This document shows, piece by piece, positions 1 to 11,711 of a stretch of DNA of 64,000 nt. This DNA comes from Gossypium raimondii (lineage: Eukaryota > Streptophyta > Magnoliopsida > Malvales > Malvaceae), in the NCBI RefSeq assembly GCF_025698545.1, contig NC_068570.1, forward strand, positions 5,952,001-6,016,000, given 5' to 3'. The position numbers were made by a program, and so were the translations under genes. The stretch's first letter is position 1. Every line of letters starts with the position of its first letter. The notes below the pieces were generated by a model. That model was not told the DNA's origin. It was given only the letters and a program-made list of their open reading frames with translations, and made no database searches.

Positions 1-458
1 TAAATTAATATTTAAATATAAACTATTTACCATTTAAGTATATATACATATGTATACATTTAAAGTTTACAAGTACAATTACATTTAAACCCGAATCAAA
101 ACCGTTTTAAATAAAATCTATATATGATTTACATAATGTAGGTGTCAAACTTAAGGTATTAAAATTCTAAAATTGATACGTTTGTCAATATTATCAAGAT
201 CTTGTTAACTATATTAAATAATTAAATATATAAGTGATTGCAATGAAAATAATTTAAAAAGGAATAATTCACTTTCTTTTGAAGTTTTTTTTAATAGAGC
301 GATTTCATCTTTTTACACAACTTTGAAAACATAATTGTCATATTTTATGCTAAAAAAGGATTATTATGATCGCAATTTCTTAGGAATTAAAAGGTAACCC
401 ATCTCCTTAATTATAATTAATAAATACACTTATTTTAAATTTCGTTTGTAAACTTAGG
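1..458. other. AT-rich intergenic DNA, no gene seen
   Basis: I see no open frame of note, no protein similarity and no clear repeat edge here. The sequence is simple AT-rich plant intergenic DNA. Confidence 0.5.
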
Positions 459-602
459 TTGGGTTTAAATGGGTGGTGCGTTTATCTGTAATTAGTGTAA
501 AAACAACGATGACGGTGAGATTAAAAACTGCAACGATATTATAACGTAAGATAAAAAGTACGTTAAATGTACTGCATCGCACCCATCACCCATCTAAACC
601 CA
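459..602. mobile_element. Small MITE with ~22-bp inverted ends
   Basis: The left end reads TTGGGTTTAAATGGGTGGTG and the right end is its near reverse complement (CACCCATCTAAACCCA with flanking similarity). The element is only about 145 bp with no coding capacity, so it must depend on a transposase supplied elsewhere. I could not fix a clean target-site duplication, so the superfamily is open. Confidence 0.6.
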
Positions 603-1560
603 CCTTTAAAAAACTTATCGAGCGTGTGATAATAATCCTACAAATGATTATTTATTATATATAAATTATATGATTATTTTTTTAAACGTCTCGTGGTAAT
701 TTTTATGTTTAAAAGGGTAGTGATAATTTTAAAGCAAAAAGAGAGGTGAAGATAATGACAATAAATTAATTGATTAAAAATTTTTATAATTAAATTTAAA
801 GCCTACCCTATAACCCGGTAACAGAAAATATGAAAGAAATAGATGGAATAAACTTGAGCATATTTGGGGATGCTATGCCCAAGTGAGTGTTGAAACCACA
901 AATTAGAAATTTGACTATGGTGTGTAAATTAAGACAGCAATATCAGACAAATTGGCGGCTCTGAAATTATGTCAATTTCATTACCAATAATAAATAAATA
1001 AATAAACGTGTTCATTTCATCTAGACAAATAACGACACTTTCTCTTTCTTATTTCCAATGGAAAAGATAAGAAGTTTCATGTAAAAGTAACACAATAAAT
1101 ATCAACTAAAAGTCAAGCAACCCTACTTTTAAACCGTAATTTCTTTTCTTATAGACCTCATTATCAAAGCCTTAAATGACTTCCAAATTATAGGAGTTCT
1201 TTAATTAGGATTTAAATTGTTTTAGTAAAAATATGATTAAATTAGCTAAATATCTTGGAAAAATATTAATTAATAAAATAGATCAATTTTTGAAATTTAA
1301 GAAGATAGACCGTTTTTTAAAAAAAAGTGAAAGCGCGACCAGCTAGATGATTTTTCAATAATTACAAATTTTCACACACACTTTTAAAAAACGACCTATT
1401 TGACCCAAAAATATATTTAAACTATTATTTTGTTACTTTTCATTTTTCTATTAAAAACAAAAAAAAAATTAAACAATTAATTTATGACATCTGTCAAAAA
1501 AATATTATAAAAGAAGATTGTATATGTCAGTCAACTAAATCAGGGGTAAGGGTCCACAAA
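603..1560. other. AT-rich intergenic DNA, no gene seen
   Basis: No coding frame or repeat that I recognise. The stretch consists of A/T runs and short low-complexity words. Confidence 0.45.
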
Positions 1561-2075
1561 GAGCTTGAGAAGATGGACGTAGTTTTCATCTCCACCATAG
1601 ATGGGGAAATGAAAAATTAATGTGGATGGTGGTCAGAATTTGAAATATGGTATAAGTATAGTTGTTGGTGTGATCCGAGATGCAGATGGTTTGTGGTGTT
1701 TGGGATATGCAATGAATATAGGATTGTGTAGTGCATATGAGGCAAAACTTTGGGGGCATACTTGATGGTCTTGAATAGGCTTGAAAGCTTGGTTGTTGAG
1801 ATATGTTGTTAAAATCAGATTGTTTGGAAGTGTTGCACCATATTAAGGGGAACCTGATAATTAATTAGCTGGAGTCGCACGTTGTAAATGTGATTCAAGA
1901 TTTGTTGAGGCATGATTAGAATGCCAGCTCAACTCATGTGTATCGAGAATGCAATAGGTTAGCTGATTGTTTAACAAAGGTTGCAGAAGGAATGAACATT
2001 AACTTTTACCTTTGGTCTCAAACCCCTGATTTTGCTCTGAATGTGCTGCGTGAAGACTTCCTAAATTAATTATTA
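1561..2075 (+). pseudogene. Orphan RNase H-like domain fragment (LINE-derived type)
   Basis: Translating the plus strand gives the plant RVT_3 / RNase H-like pattern seen at the end of LINE polyproteins and in 'putative ribonuclease H' relics. It starts NVDGG, followed by a VIRDADG loop, then YEAKLWG with the conserved Glu, and near the end YRECNRLADCLTK. At least one frameshift (near 1765) and several stops break it, so it is not expressed as a full domain. The reverse transcriptase part is missing. The domain call is from motif order only. Confidence 0.6.
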
Positions 2076-3190
2076 TGTAATAGTATGGAATGTTCATTTT
2101 TTAAACAAAAAGTATTAATATTAATATTAATATTAATTATAAAAGGAATCGATTATATATATTAGATTATGACAATACTATGATCCGAGTGAAAAAAACA
2201 ATTATGAAACAAATATATTTATTAAAAATTAAATAAGGTTTTAGTTGAAATTGTAAAATAAATATTATAAAAATAGTGTTTTAAGTTTGAATTCCATTAT
2301 GTGTGTATTTTTATTTTTGTATGATGATATAAAAGAGAAAAAAACACCTTTAAAATAATATGATTTACTTTGTACAATAATATTATTTAATAAATCGCTA
2401 GTAGAATTTTTTAAACTTTACAAGTGAGTAGAAGGTTTGATAAATATATTATAGGGTGTAATAAAATTTTTAAAAATAATTATATAAATAAATATGACAC
2501 TTATTACACCCTTAATCCGTTTGTAAAGTTTAAAAACACACATGAGTATACTAATATATAATAAATATTATTTAAACTCCATTGTTGAAGAAATAATAGA
2601 TAAATTATTTGAATTATATAAAAGAACGCCTTTAAGTAAGTAATCATACTTTAGATATTTTAATATTTTATTATTATAATATTAATCCAACTTAAATGTA
2701 TAATGTCAAATAATAACTTTTATACAATCAATTACAAATCTGTGAAATATTATGTATAATTTTGTCACCATATTTTACAAAAATTATAAAATAATTTAAT
2801 ATATTTTAATTATATTATTGAAAACATTATTACACATGTCGGCAAGTAAAATGTGTAGTACGAGAGTTTTTCACGCCCGACAAAGTTCGATGTATCTCAA
2901 CTCCCTTCCAAACTAAAGCCGTCACAGGACTCCCATCTTTTTTCAGCTGTCGGTTTAATTTTTTTCTTTTTGCAATTTTTTTTATTTCAATCAATTGAAA
3001 TAATAAAAATCTTTAAAAATATTTTCAAATTTAAAAATATTCATTTATAGTAATAATAATTAAAATAATTTTATAAATACTCACTAATAACAGTTTTTAT
3101 AACAAAATTTCATTCATAAAATATAAAAAAAACCTTTTTTACCTTAATAAATCTAAGAAACAATTAAATATCAGAATGAGTCACCATACA
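2076..3190. other. AT-rich DNA with a weak foldback (about 2405-2545)
   Basis: The only structure I see is a loose inverted repeat: AACTTTACAAGTGAGTAGAA near 2415 and the reverse-complement-like TTTGTAAAGTTT near 2530, with GGGTGTAATA/TATTACACCC inside. This resembles a degraded MITE. A short higher-GC patch at 2860-2960 is unexplained. No gene is visible. Confidence 0.35.
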
Positions 3191-3686
3191 AATTAATTAC
3201 TGAAATGAGTCGTTTGTTATAGTATTTTTCGGTGCCACTTGACTGGTTAGCAGCACCACATGAGTTTCTAAACAACAATATTTTTTTATTGGTGCCGCCA
3301 ATGTGTCAAACGGTATTAGATTACAATATAATTACTTAATTTATTAATCATGTTATTAAAGGATGTTTTAATTCAGTGGGTAGAATGTGTGGTTGTGAGT
3401 TTGATTTCTACAAATAGTTTTATTTTGTCAAAAATAATAAAGTAAAACTTATCTTGTGGTGAAAAAAATATTATCTATAGAAATTAAACTCGCAACTGCT
3501 TAATCAAAAACCACACAAATAATTATTTTATAATATAATAAATATAATTTATAGCTTTAATGTCGCCAATGTACCTAACAACACAAATGAAAAATAATAA
3601 TTTTTGAAAAAATTCATGTGGTACCGCTAACCAATCAGATGGCATCGAAAAATATTATAACAAACGACTCATTTTAGTAATTAATT
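3191..3686. mobile_element. Foldback MITE with arms >100 bp
   Basis: The left arm (3191-3310) beginning AATTAATTACTGAAATGAGT is matched in reverse complement by the right arm ending at 3686. The match extends through the words GGTGCCACTTGACTGGTTAG and, further in, GCCGCCAATGTG. The inner halves are also partly complementary, so nearly the whole 496 bp can fold into one hairpin. No coding capacity. Terminal AATTAATT is AT-rich, so the exact ends are uncertain. Confidence 0.6.
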
Positions 3687-4689
3687 ATTTTTATTTTTGA
3701 ATTATTGAGGGGTAAAACAAGGGCATAAAAGAATTTGTGAATCACTGTTGTGTTGTGGTAAGAAAAAAATTCGCAATTGGAAAGGCAGTGTGAAAAATGC
3801 TTAAAATCATATGATTAACTCAAGGAAATTATAATAAAAAATGGTCCTATTGTAACAAAGTGGTTGCCCCACATGCACCATCAAATTATTATATTATATG
3901 GTTTTAGCTTTATTTAATTTAAGGTGCTTACAGCGGCGCCGAAAATAACTGTTTTACATCAAAATCTTTAATATTAACCGTTGGTGTATCAATATTTTGA
4001 AAATATGATAAAATTGTTTACAAAATGAAACTAAGTAAAAAAAAGCATTTGAATTTATTAATATTATGATATTTTAATAAAAATATAAAAATAATTTATT
4101 GTAACACTCATTATTAATATTTGATACGTTGTAAATATTTTTAAGTTAATTATTTGTAATTTAATTTGAATATATAAATATTACATAAAATATAAACGAA
4201 GGATAAAAACTCTACTTTTATTCATTTTAACTCCGAAACTTGCTTGTTTAGTCTTATATATCGGCCTCAAACTATTTCTTTATCCCAAAAATACTTTTAG
4301 AAAAATAAGACCTAAGATGTTGAAATATTTTATTATTTAAATAATAATTAACTAAAATGGTATCATCAATTATTTCACATCTCAATCAATTAAAGTTGAA
4401 TTTATCGAATTTGACAGATGATTCCATTTTTTATTGGTTTTATGTATATATATTTTTATAAAATATTAATTAATGATAAGTGATGGGTTTTAATTCATTT
4501 GTAAAATTAAAAAATAAACTCTATCCTTAATTTAAATTATAATTTTATTGTATTATTTATTTTAATTTTTTAATATCAGAATAGATGAATGGACATTATG
4601 AAATAAAATGAAAAAAATTGGTCCAATAAAATTTCTGCTTAATCGCATGGTCGGAGGTTTTAGAAATTTTGGGATTTCAAATTTAACTC
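3687..4689. other. AT-rich intergenic DNA, no gene seen
   Basis: No supported frame or repeat edge. Low-complexity A/T sequence with scattered short repeats shared with other parts of the window. Confidence 0.4.
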
Positions 4690-5084
4690 TCATCTATATT
4701 ATTATTTAAATCTTTAATTGGGTAGGTATTACGAGTTAATCGGATATTAAGTAATTAAGAAAATACGAAAACATCTTTTCGTAATTAAAATAATTTATTT
4801 TATTCTAGGGTACATTAGTCTTTTTTTTTTAAATCTATGAATAATTTGTGTATGATAGGATTTAAACCCATAACATTTACATTAATAAAACTTTAAATTT
4901 ACCACTTGACCGAACTTTATCTTGAATTGTTTTGTATATTTTACTTTTATCATGCATACTTTATTACCTCCATTAATTATATATCTATATTTACTATTAT
5001 TCAAACTCGTGACAAAATTGGTGTCACGGGTTAACTTAGTACCAATTTAGTTGGAAAAAGATTAATTTACCATATCCAAGGACT

Positions 5085-5328
5085 GGACCTGAACAGGGGT
5101 GACGCTAAGGGAGAAGTTTGACTTTTGACCAATTACAATTTATAAAATTTTAAATTAGTATAGAAAAAATTATAATTTAGCCCCTAAAAATTGATATTTT
5201 TACTTTTAGTCCTTTAAAAATTATAAATATATACTATTTAAATGAAGAAATTGTATTTTAACTTTCATAAAAACATACAATTTAATTCTAGCCTCATAAA
5301 ATCTTTCTGCCTTCGCCCCTGGACATAA
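5085..5328. mobile_element. hAT-like MITE, copy 1 of 3
   Basis: Begins CAGGGGTGACGCTAAGG and ends CCTTCGCCCCTG, so the ends are short imperfect inverted repeats. The flanks GGACCTGA and GGACATAA agree at 6 of 8 positions, as expected of an old 8-bp hAT duplication. The body matches the copies at 7579-7800 and 14515-14766 (shared words near TTTATAAAATTTTAAATTAG). Confidence 0.55.
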
Positions 5329-5413
5329 GTTCAATGAATTTGTGAACAAGTTCTTTACCACTACACCAATAATAATTATTGATTAAGTTTTAAAAAGTAA
5401 TTTTTTACATTAA

Positions 5414-6019
5414 GGGTCTGTTTGATTGCCAGTAAAATATTTTCCGTAAAATGATTTCGGAAAAATGTTTTACTTTTTCGTAAAATGATTTCTTGGAAAA
5501 TATTTTCCGTGTTTGATTGAATCATGTAAAATATTTTCTACTGTTTTGCGATTTCCGGAAATATTTTTAATTTTTTTACATATATTGATATATATATTAA
5601 TATTTTTATATTTTAAATTATTTTTACATATATTGCAATGATTTATTTATAATAATACTCAATTATTAAGCTACAATATTAATCGTTATAAATTGAAAAA
5701 AATTAATATCAAATAAATTATTTGTAATTGTGTTAAAAAAACAAGCATTGAATAATTAAAAAAACAAGTTACTGGAAAATCGATAAACAGAAGCAATTTT
5801 CTATCGGAAATGACGGAAGGAATGAAGGAGGCGATAGAGAGGAGAGCACGGAAAATGTCTTACGGAAATTGAAAGGGTAAGACATTTTCCCTAAAATGTA
5901 ACCCATTTTCTCTTGTTTTGGAGTTTATTTTCCAAATGGAAAATGTTTTCCGCCAATCAAACGCTGGAAAAGTTGAAAATGATTTTCCGGAAAATCAATT
6001 CCTTCAATCAAACAGACCC
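5414..6019. mobile_element. Tourist-like (PIF/Harbinger) MITE with TAA duplication
   Basis: The left end GGGTCTGTTTGATTG (5414) and right end CAATCAAACAGACCC (6019) are perfect 15-bp inverted repeats, continued by longer imperfect arms. The flanks are TAA (5411-5413 and 6020-6022), the 3-bp duplication typical of PIF/Harbinger. The subterminal regions repeat GGAAAATATTTTCC-type palindromes. At 606 bp without a transposase it is non-autonomous. A 71-residue frame over its right edge is chance. Confidence 0.85.
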
Positions 6020-7354
6020 TAAATGTTTTCTCTCACCCACATCGTCTCTATACTTCCTATTATTTAAACCCTTGACTAAGTTGATGTCACGAGTCAACCA
6101 AGCAACAACTCGATTAGAAAAATTATGAAAATTTCCTTTCGTAATTAACATAAATTATATTATTTGAGGGTACTTTAATTTTTTTTTAAAACCAATATAA
6201 AATTTGTATGTGATGGGATTTGAATCCATATCCATTTGCATTAATAAAACCCTAATTTTATCACTAAGCCAACACTTTATTTTGATTTATTTTATACACT
6301 TTAAACACATCTCTATGTTCAAAGTATATATTATAATTTCTAATTTAAAATAAATTATATCATTTTAGGATACTTTAATCTTTTTATTTTAAAATAAACA
6401 AATAAATAAATCATTTGCATAGGGTGAATTTAGGGTTATTGTATTTTTTAATCTCTTTCCCTTAATTAATGCATATGCGGATTTATATTTAAAAAATTAA
6501 TAAATAATTTGCATATGGTGGAATTTGAACTCACGACATTTAAGTTAATATAACCTTAAATTTATCACTCAACCAAATATTTATCTTGAGTTATTTTGCA
6601 TATTTTGCTTTTATCAATTGCATATCTATACTTTTATACTATTATTTAAACTCATAAAATTGGTGTCACAAGTCAACCAACACAAACTCGATTAGGAAAA
6701 TTGCAAAAATGTCATTTCGTATTGAAAATAAGTTATATTATTCTAGGGTACATTAGTCTTTTTATTTTTATTTTAAAATCATTAAATAATTTGCATATGA
6801 TGAGATTTGCACCAATACATTTGGGTTACTAAAACTTTAATTATACTACTCAATCAAAACTTTATATTAAGTTACTTTGTATATTTTATTTTATTATGCA
6901 CACTTTATTACCTCCATCAATTATATATAAATAATGTTATTAATTGTGTTGACGTCACAAGTTAACTCGACATCAACTCAAGATTGATGAAAATACCATG
7001 ATAAACAATTATAGTGCATTTAATATTTTTAATATGATGTATTTACATGTTTAATTTTTGTTTTACAAATAATTTAATCTAATTTTTATTTTAATATCGT
7101 ACATATTGCTAGTGTTAGCGTTAAGTAGTTTCAAATCATACACTTTCACATGCGTATGCGTGTGATAGAATTTCTAGTTTTGTATAAATTATATGAAAGT
7201 TTTTAATTTAGATTTTATTTTATTTAAGTCTCATCTTATGTAGTCTTATTGATTTATTCTAATATGATTGAAGATATATTCGATTATTGGCTTCACCACG
7301 CTTTGGGTCTATTTTTGAACATTAATCTCATTATAAGTTCTTATTATATCTACT

Positions 7355-7490
7355 CTTTTTTATACAATGCTTAGAATTATACATAGTCCCTCCTCAACCC
7401 TTAAATAGGAGGATAATGCGTTTCAGCGCACTCGAACACATATCCTCCTGCATTGGCAACAATATTGATGTCAATCAAGTTAAAACTGAA
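7355..7490. repeat. Dispersed repeat shared with 43640-43775
   Basis: The stretch running from ACAATGCTTAGAATTATACA through GATGTCAATCAAGTT is found again, diverged, inside intron 7 of the second beta-galactosidase gene at about 43640-43775, in the same orientation. It is probably a fragment of a larger transposon that I cannot name. Confidence 0.5.
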
Positions 7491-7578
7491 TCATGCTTTG
7501 GGTTTATAAAGATACTATTTTCTAAACAAATAAATGTACTTCTAACAATAAAAAAAGTTATATTATGACAAATGGTTA

Positions 7579-7800
7579 TCTAGGGGGGCTGGCAAGGGCC
7601 TCGACCCCCTCTAAAATAGAAAATTGTCTATTTAGGCTCTTTAGAAAATTTAAAATTTAAAATTAGTAAATGTAAAATTACACTTTGGCCCCCTAAAAAT
7701 GATAAAATTTTGATTTAATCATTTAAAAATTATAAAGATATAAGCTATTAACAATTAAAATTTAATTTCGGTTCCCCTAAAAAAATTTCTGCATTTTTTA
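7579..7800. mobile_element. hAT-like MITE, copy 2 of 3 (degraded)
   Basis: Shares body sequence with copies 1 and 3, for example the CACTTTGGCCCCCTAAAAAT region. Its left end is altered to TAGGGGGGCTGG and the right end is cut back at TTTCTGCATTT. No duplication can be read. Confidence 0.45.
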
Positions 7801-7844
7801 TGAAATTTTTTTAATAAGCTGTTGATTATTTATATTATATTATA

Positions 7845-8385
7845 GGGTTAAATTATTATTTGGAGTCTTAACTTGGTAATTTTTTTTATATTGGGGTTTG
7901 AATTTTTTTTTTAAGTTTGGTCCTAAATTTGCCAATTGTTCTCACATTGGGACTTGGACTTGAAAATTTTTCCCACATTGGGATATGAACTTCTTTTTAG
8001 TTCAAGTTAGGCCCTGACTTGGCAACTTTTCCCACATTGGGCCTGAACATTTTGTTGTCCGAATTAGGTCCTAAACGTGGCAATTGTTCTCACGTTGGGA
8101 CTTTGACTTCGCAACTTTCTCAACATTAGGGCCTGAACTTTTTTTGTCCAAGTTAAGCCCTGAACTTGACAACAGTTCTCACATTGAACCCTGAATTTAA
8201 TAATTGTTCCCACATTAAGGCTTGAACTTTAGGATTTTCAAGAGCTAACTTGGATAAAAAAAAAGTTGAAGTCTCAATGTCAGAACATTTGTCAAGTTTA
8301 GGACCTAACTTAAACGAAAACAAAGTTCAAATCCCAATTTCTAAGAAAAATTATCAAATTCAAATCTCAAAATGTGATTTAACCC
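7845..8385. mobile_element. Mutator-like MITE with 9-bp direct flanks
   Basis: The left end GGGTTAAAT and right end ATTTAACCC are inverted, and the arms remain similar for about 70 bp. Both flanks read TATATTATA (7836-7844 and 8386-8394), an exact 9-bp direct repeat such as Mutator-like elements leave; because it is AT-only this is suggestive rather than proof. The middle is made of degenerate ~55-bp copies of a phrase like CCCACATTGGGACTTGAACT in both orientations. No coding capacity. Confidence 0.6.
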
Positions 8386-8394
8386 TATATTATA

Positions 8395-9329
8395 TAGAAA
8401 AAAATACTAAATTGATATTAGAATGAAGTGATATCAATTCAATATGAAAAATAGTATAAAAATCAAATTTAATAATGGTAATAAATTAAATTTAGGATGT
8501 ATAAGCTCTTTTATATATATTTTTATGCATTACATTTTGTTTGTATAAAATCATCATTCTTTTATTTAGGAAACTTTTCTTTTATTTGGATTTTTGATAA
8601 ATATATTTAACTGACTATTAGGTATTTTTAATTTTCCTCTGCAAATTGTAGTTTGTATTTAATTTATTAATCACATGAAACGTGGATTTCACATGTCAGT
8701 AGGTGAGTTACACATCAAACATAATTTACTTCTAATTTTGTATAAAAATGATACCCAAAACAAGAAAAACAACAACATTGCCATTTGATAGTGATTTATA
8801 CTCCAACCTCTCATTTTACATTATCTTTAAATATGTTTTAATTTTTTATACCTTTTATAAATTTGGAATTTGGAATTTAATCTCTATATAGTTTATTTCT
8901 GAAATTAAGTCTCTTTATTTTTCATATTTCAAAATTCGAGTTCAGTTGTTAACATTGTTGAATTTTTTTGTTAAATTTGTTGATGTGGTATTATGAATTA
9001 AAAAAATGATGTTGTAATGGACTAAAATTTAACAAAATAATTTTAACAATATTAACGATTAGACTTGAATTTTAAAATCTAAAAAGTAGAATGACTAAAT
9101 TCCTAAAAATAAAAGTACATGAACTAAATTTTAAATTTCTGAAGAGTACAAAACTTCTAGCATATTTTAGCCTCTTTAAAAATACAAGACAAAAAGTGAT
9201 AGTAAGAGATTATGAATAATTTATCAACAATTTCATGAAATTTAATAATATATTTAATTCTTTTGAAAATATTCTTATGGAAGTAAAATGGCTAATTCAC
9301 CGATATATGTTAGAAAAAAATCTTATTTA
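8395..9329. repeat. AT-rich DNA with a foldback repeat (about 8843-9150)
   Basis: Around 8843-9150, the left words (AATTAAGTCTCTTTATTTTTC, AATTCGAGTTCAGTTGTTAAC) are mirrored on the right as reverse complements (AACGATTAGACTTGAATTTT, AGAATGACTAAATTC). The same family occurs at 39255-39560, 44206-44530 and 54195-54560. The rest of the stretch shows nothing I can name. Confidence 0.45.
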
Positions 9330-9468
9330 AGAAATTATGTCGTTTTTTTTAAAATTTACCAATTTACATTATTTTTGGAGAGAGAAAGGTAAACGTGTCC
9401 TACAAGGCATGTAAGCTCAATTTTAAAGTAACAAATTTCGAGGACGAAATTTTCTAAGGGAAGAGAGT
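9330..9468 (+). mobile_element. 3' end of a Ty3/gypsy internal region with polypurine tract
   Basis: The plus strand contains AATTTCGAGGACGAAATTTT followed by the purine-rich CTAAGGGAAGAGAG. This wording, encoding a final NFEDEIF-like peptide, is typical of the last codons and polypurine tract of plant gypsy elements directly upstream of the 3' LTR. Everything further 5' of the element is absent here, so this is a truncated relic. Confidence 0.6.
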
Positions 9469-11711
9469 TGAACAACTCAATTTTTCAGTTGTGTCGGAAA
9501 TAATAGTTTCGACGCCACCAAATCTGGCGAGTAAACTTATAAATATTATTACTTAATATGTACGAGTCAAATATGGTTTTAAAAAAAGTTTTTGAATTAG
9601 TAATTTGTATTTTATAATGATTTATTAGGTCAAATGGTTTTAGAAAGTGAGGTATCGAGACATCGTTTCTATAAACCGAGCCATAAATATTTTTATAAAT
9701 ATTTTCGGAGTGTCATTAAGGTAGTATTAAGGTTTCGTTGAAAAATTTTAACGCTTCGATAATTAATTAAAAAGACTAAATTGAAAAAATGAAAAACTTA
9801 CTAATAATAGTATTTAAGTGATTAAATAGCTTGATAAATAAATGAGGAGGACTTAAGAAGAAATTAAACCTAAATTAAAAAGATGAGGTGGCATAAGAGA
9901 AAAAATAGTAAACTAAAACCTTTAATGGCAAATTGTAATTTTATGAAATTAAATAAAACAAATTGAAATTGAATAGCTTCCTATGCATTTCTTCTACAAT
10001 ATTCTGCCAAAATCGACGTAGGAGGAGAGCTTAAGCTGGTTGTTTTATATTTTTATTTAATGTGAGTTTATTTGTTATTCGTTTCTTGTAATTTTTATGT
10101 TTTTGAGATTGTTACAATTAGGTCTAACTAAATCTTACCTTATTTTTGATTTTATTAAAAATTTTGGAAGTTACATCTTATGAATATTAGATTTTTTTGA
10201 TGAATAACATGGATTAGAGCTTTGATTACGCTATATGATGATTTTATAAAGTGATTTTGTTAAATATTAATTTTAGGATTAAATTGTGAAAATATTAAAA
10301 TATTAGGTTTGATAGTAAATTTTGGTTTATTAGGGTTGTATAATAGCTTATAATATTTGAATAAATTATTGATTGAGGAAAATGAGTTAAATTGATAGAT
10401 TAACTAATTAAAGGATTAAATTGCAAAAATTATAAAAGTTTGGGGTAATTGTGTAAATTTGAAAATAAAAGGCTATTAATTTTGAAATGAATTAGAAGTG
10501 AAATATATGCTAATGAATGAGTAATTTTATATTTTAGATCAATATCCCGTAGAAATCGTGAAAAAGGAAAAATAGCAGAATAGTCCATAATCTTCTGCAA
10601 TTGCTACAATTCAGCCTAGGTAAGTTCGTACGGTTAAAAATTTAATATTTTGTATAAATTGATGAATGACATTATTTATTTATTTTATTGTTGGAATTGA
10701 ATTATTGTTGGAATTATAATATTGAATTGAATTTCGGTATGAATGGAACGCGGGATTTGAGTACATTCGTATTTTGGTGTATGATGGTATTGGAAGGAGA
10801 CAACGACATTTTTCCCAAGTAAACCGGGGTTCAACATTTGTTGCGAACTCTCGTGTTTTACTTTTTGTTCAGCTCTTACGAGCTTCTGTTGACAATGTAC
10901 TCTTATCCGTAAGTCGTTCTTCAAATGGAAAATTTCAGTAAAGTGATTTATTTAATGAATTTGAAAGACATGTTATGTATTTTTGTATTGATTTGAATAC
11001 GGAGGTATTTATCAATTGAAGTTACGAATGAAAGGGAGTTGACATGAATGATATTATTTATTTGACTTGTTATATTTAGTTCGATAAGATTTTTATTTAT
11101 CTCGTCGAACTTACTAAGCTTCATTAAGCTTATTTGCATTGTTTAATGTCCTTGTAGATTTTCGGAAGGTTGGACGATCGGATCAACACTCAAGACGCAC
11201 TATCCAGCTTATTCTGGTAGTTTTTGAAAGGTTCAATATGGTTTATATGGCATGTATAGGTTTTGGTACGGTTTAGTCAAGGCTTGGCTTGTGAAAATAT
11301 TATGATAGATATTTTGTTTAAATAACCAACTTACATATTGGTACGAGAATATGGTATATTGTGGTATGAGTATGAGTGTTAAATGTATGTATGTAATTGA
11401 ATTATAGTGAACTTTGGTAACTTGGTTGGGTAAATAATTAGATAAGTTTGGACATTTTTTTAAAGTTATCATTTAAGGCATTTAATGGTATATCGGTTGT
11501 ATGTGGTGATGATACATGTTTAAGACATAATTTTAGCTTGTGTTGAATGCTTTGTTATGGCTTGTTGATGTGCAATTTGTTGAGGTTAGGTTAGTGTCAA
11601 TTTGGGTGAGAAATGTGACTTAAAAAATGACCTATTTTCGTCCACACGGGGAGAGACACGGGTGTGTGTCTCAGTCGTGTGTGACACACGGCCAAGTGAC
11701 ATGGCCGTGTG

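Larger units (their letters stand above)
4690..7010. repeat. Degenerate tandem array of ~300-bp units
   Basis: A diverged unit recurs several times in the same orientation. It contains a block like GGTGTCACGAGTTAACTCGA (near 5020, 6085, 6664 and 6951), then TTCTAGGGTACATTAGTCTT (near 4806, 6165, 6365 and 6740), then a GCATATGATGGGATTTGAAC block. Two MITEs (5085-5328 and 5414-6019) have landed inside the array and pushed its units apart. No coding capacity is seen. Confidence 0.55.

Noticed and set aside
5913-6128. 71-residue frame
   Set aside because: It crosses the right edge of the Tourist-like MITE and its target duplication, so it is chance.
10685-11472. Three short minus-strand frames of 63-79 residues
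   Set aside because: They lie inside a noncoding LTR and show no family motif.
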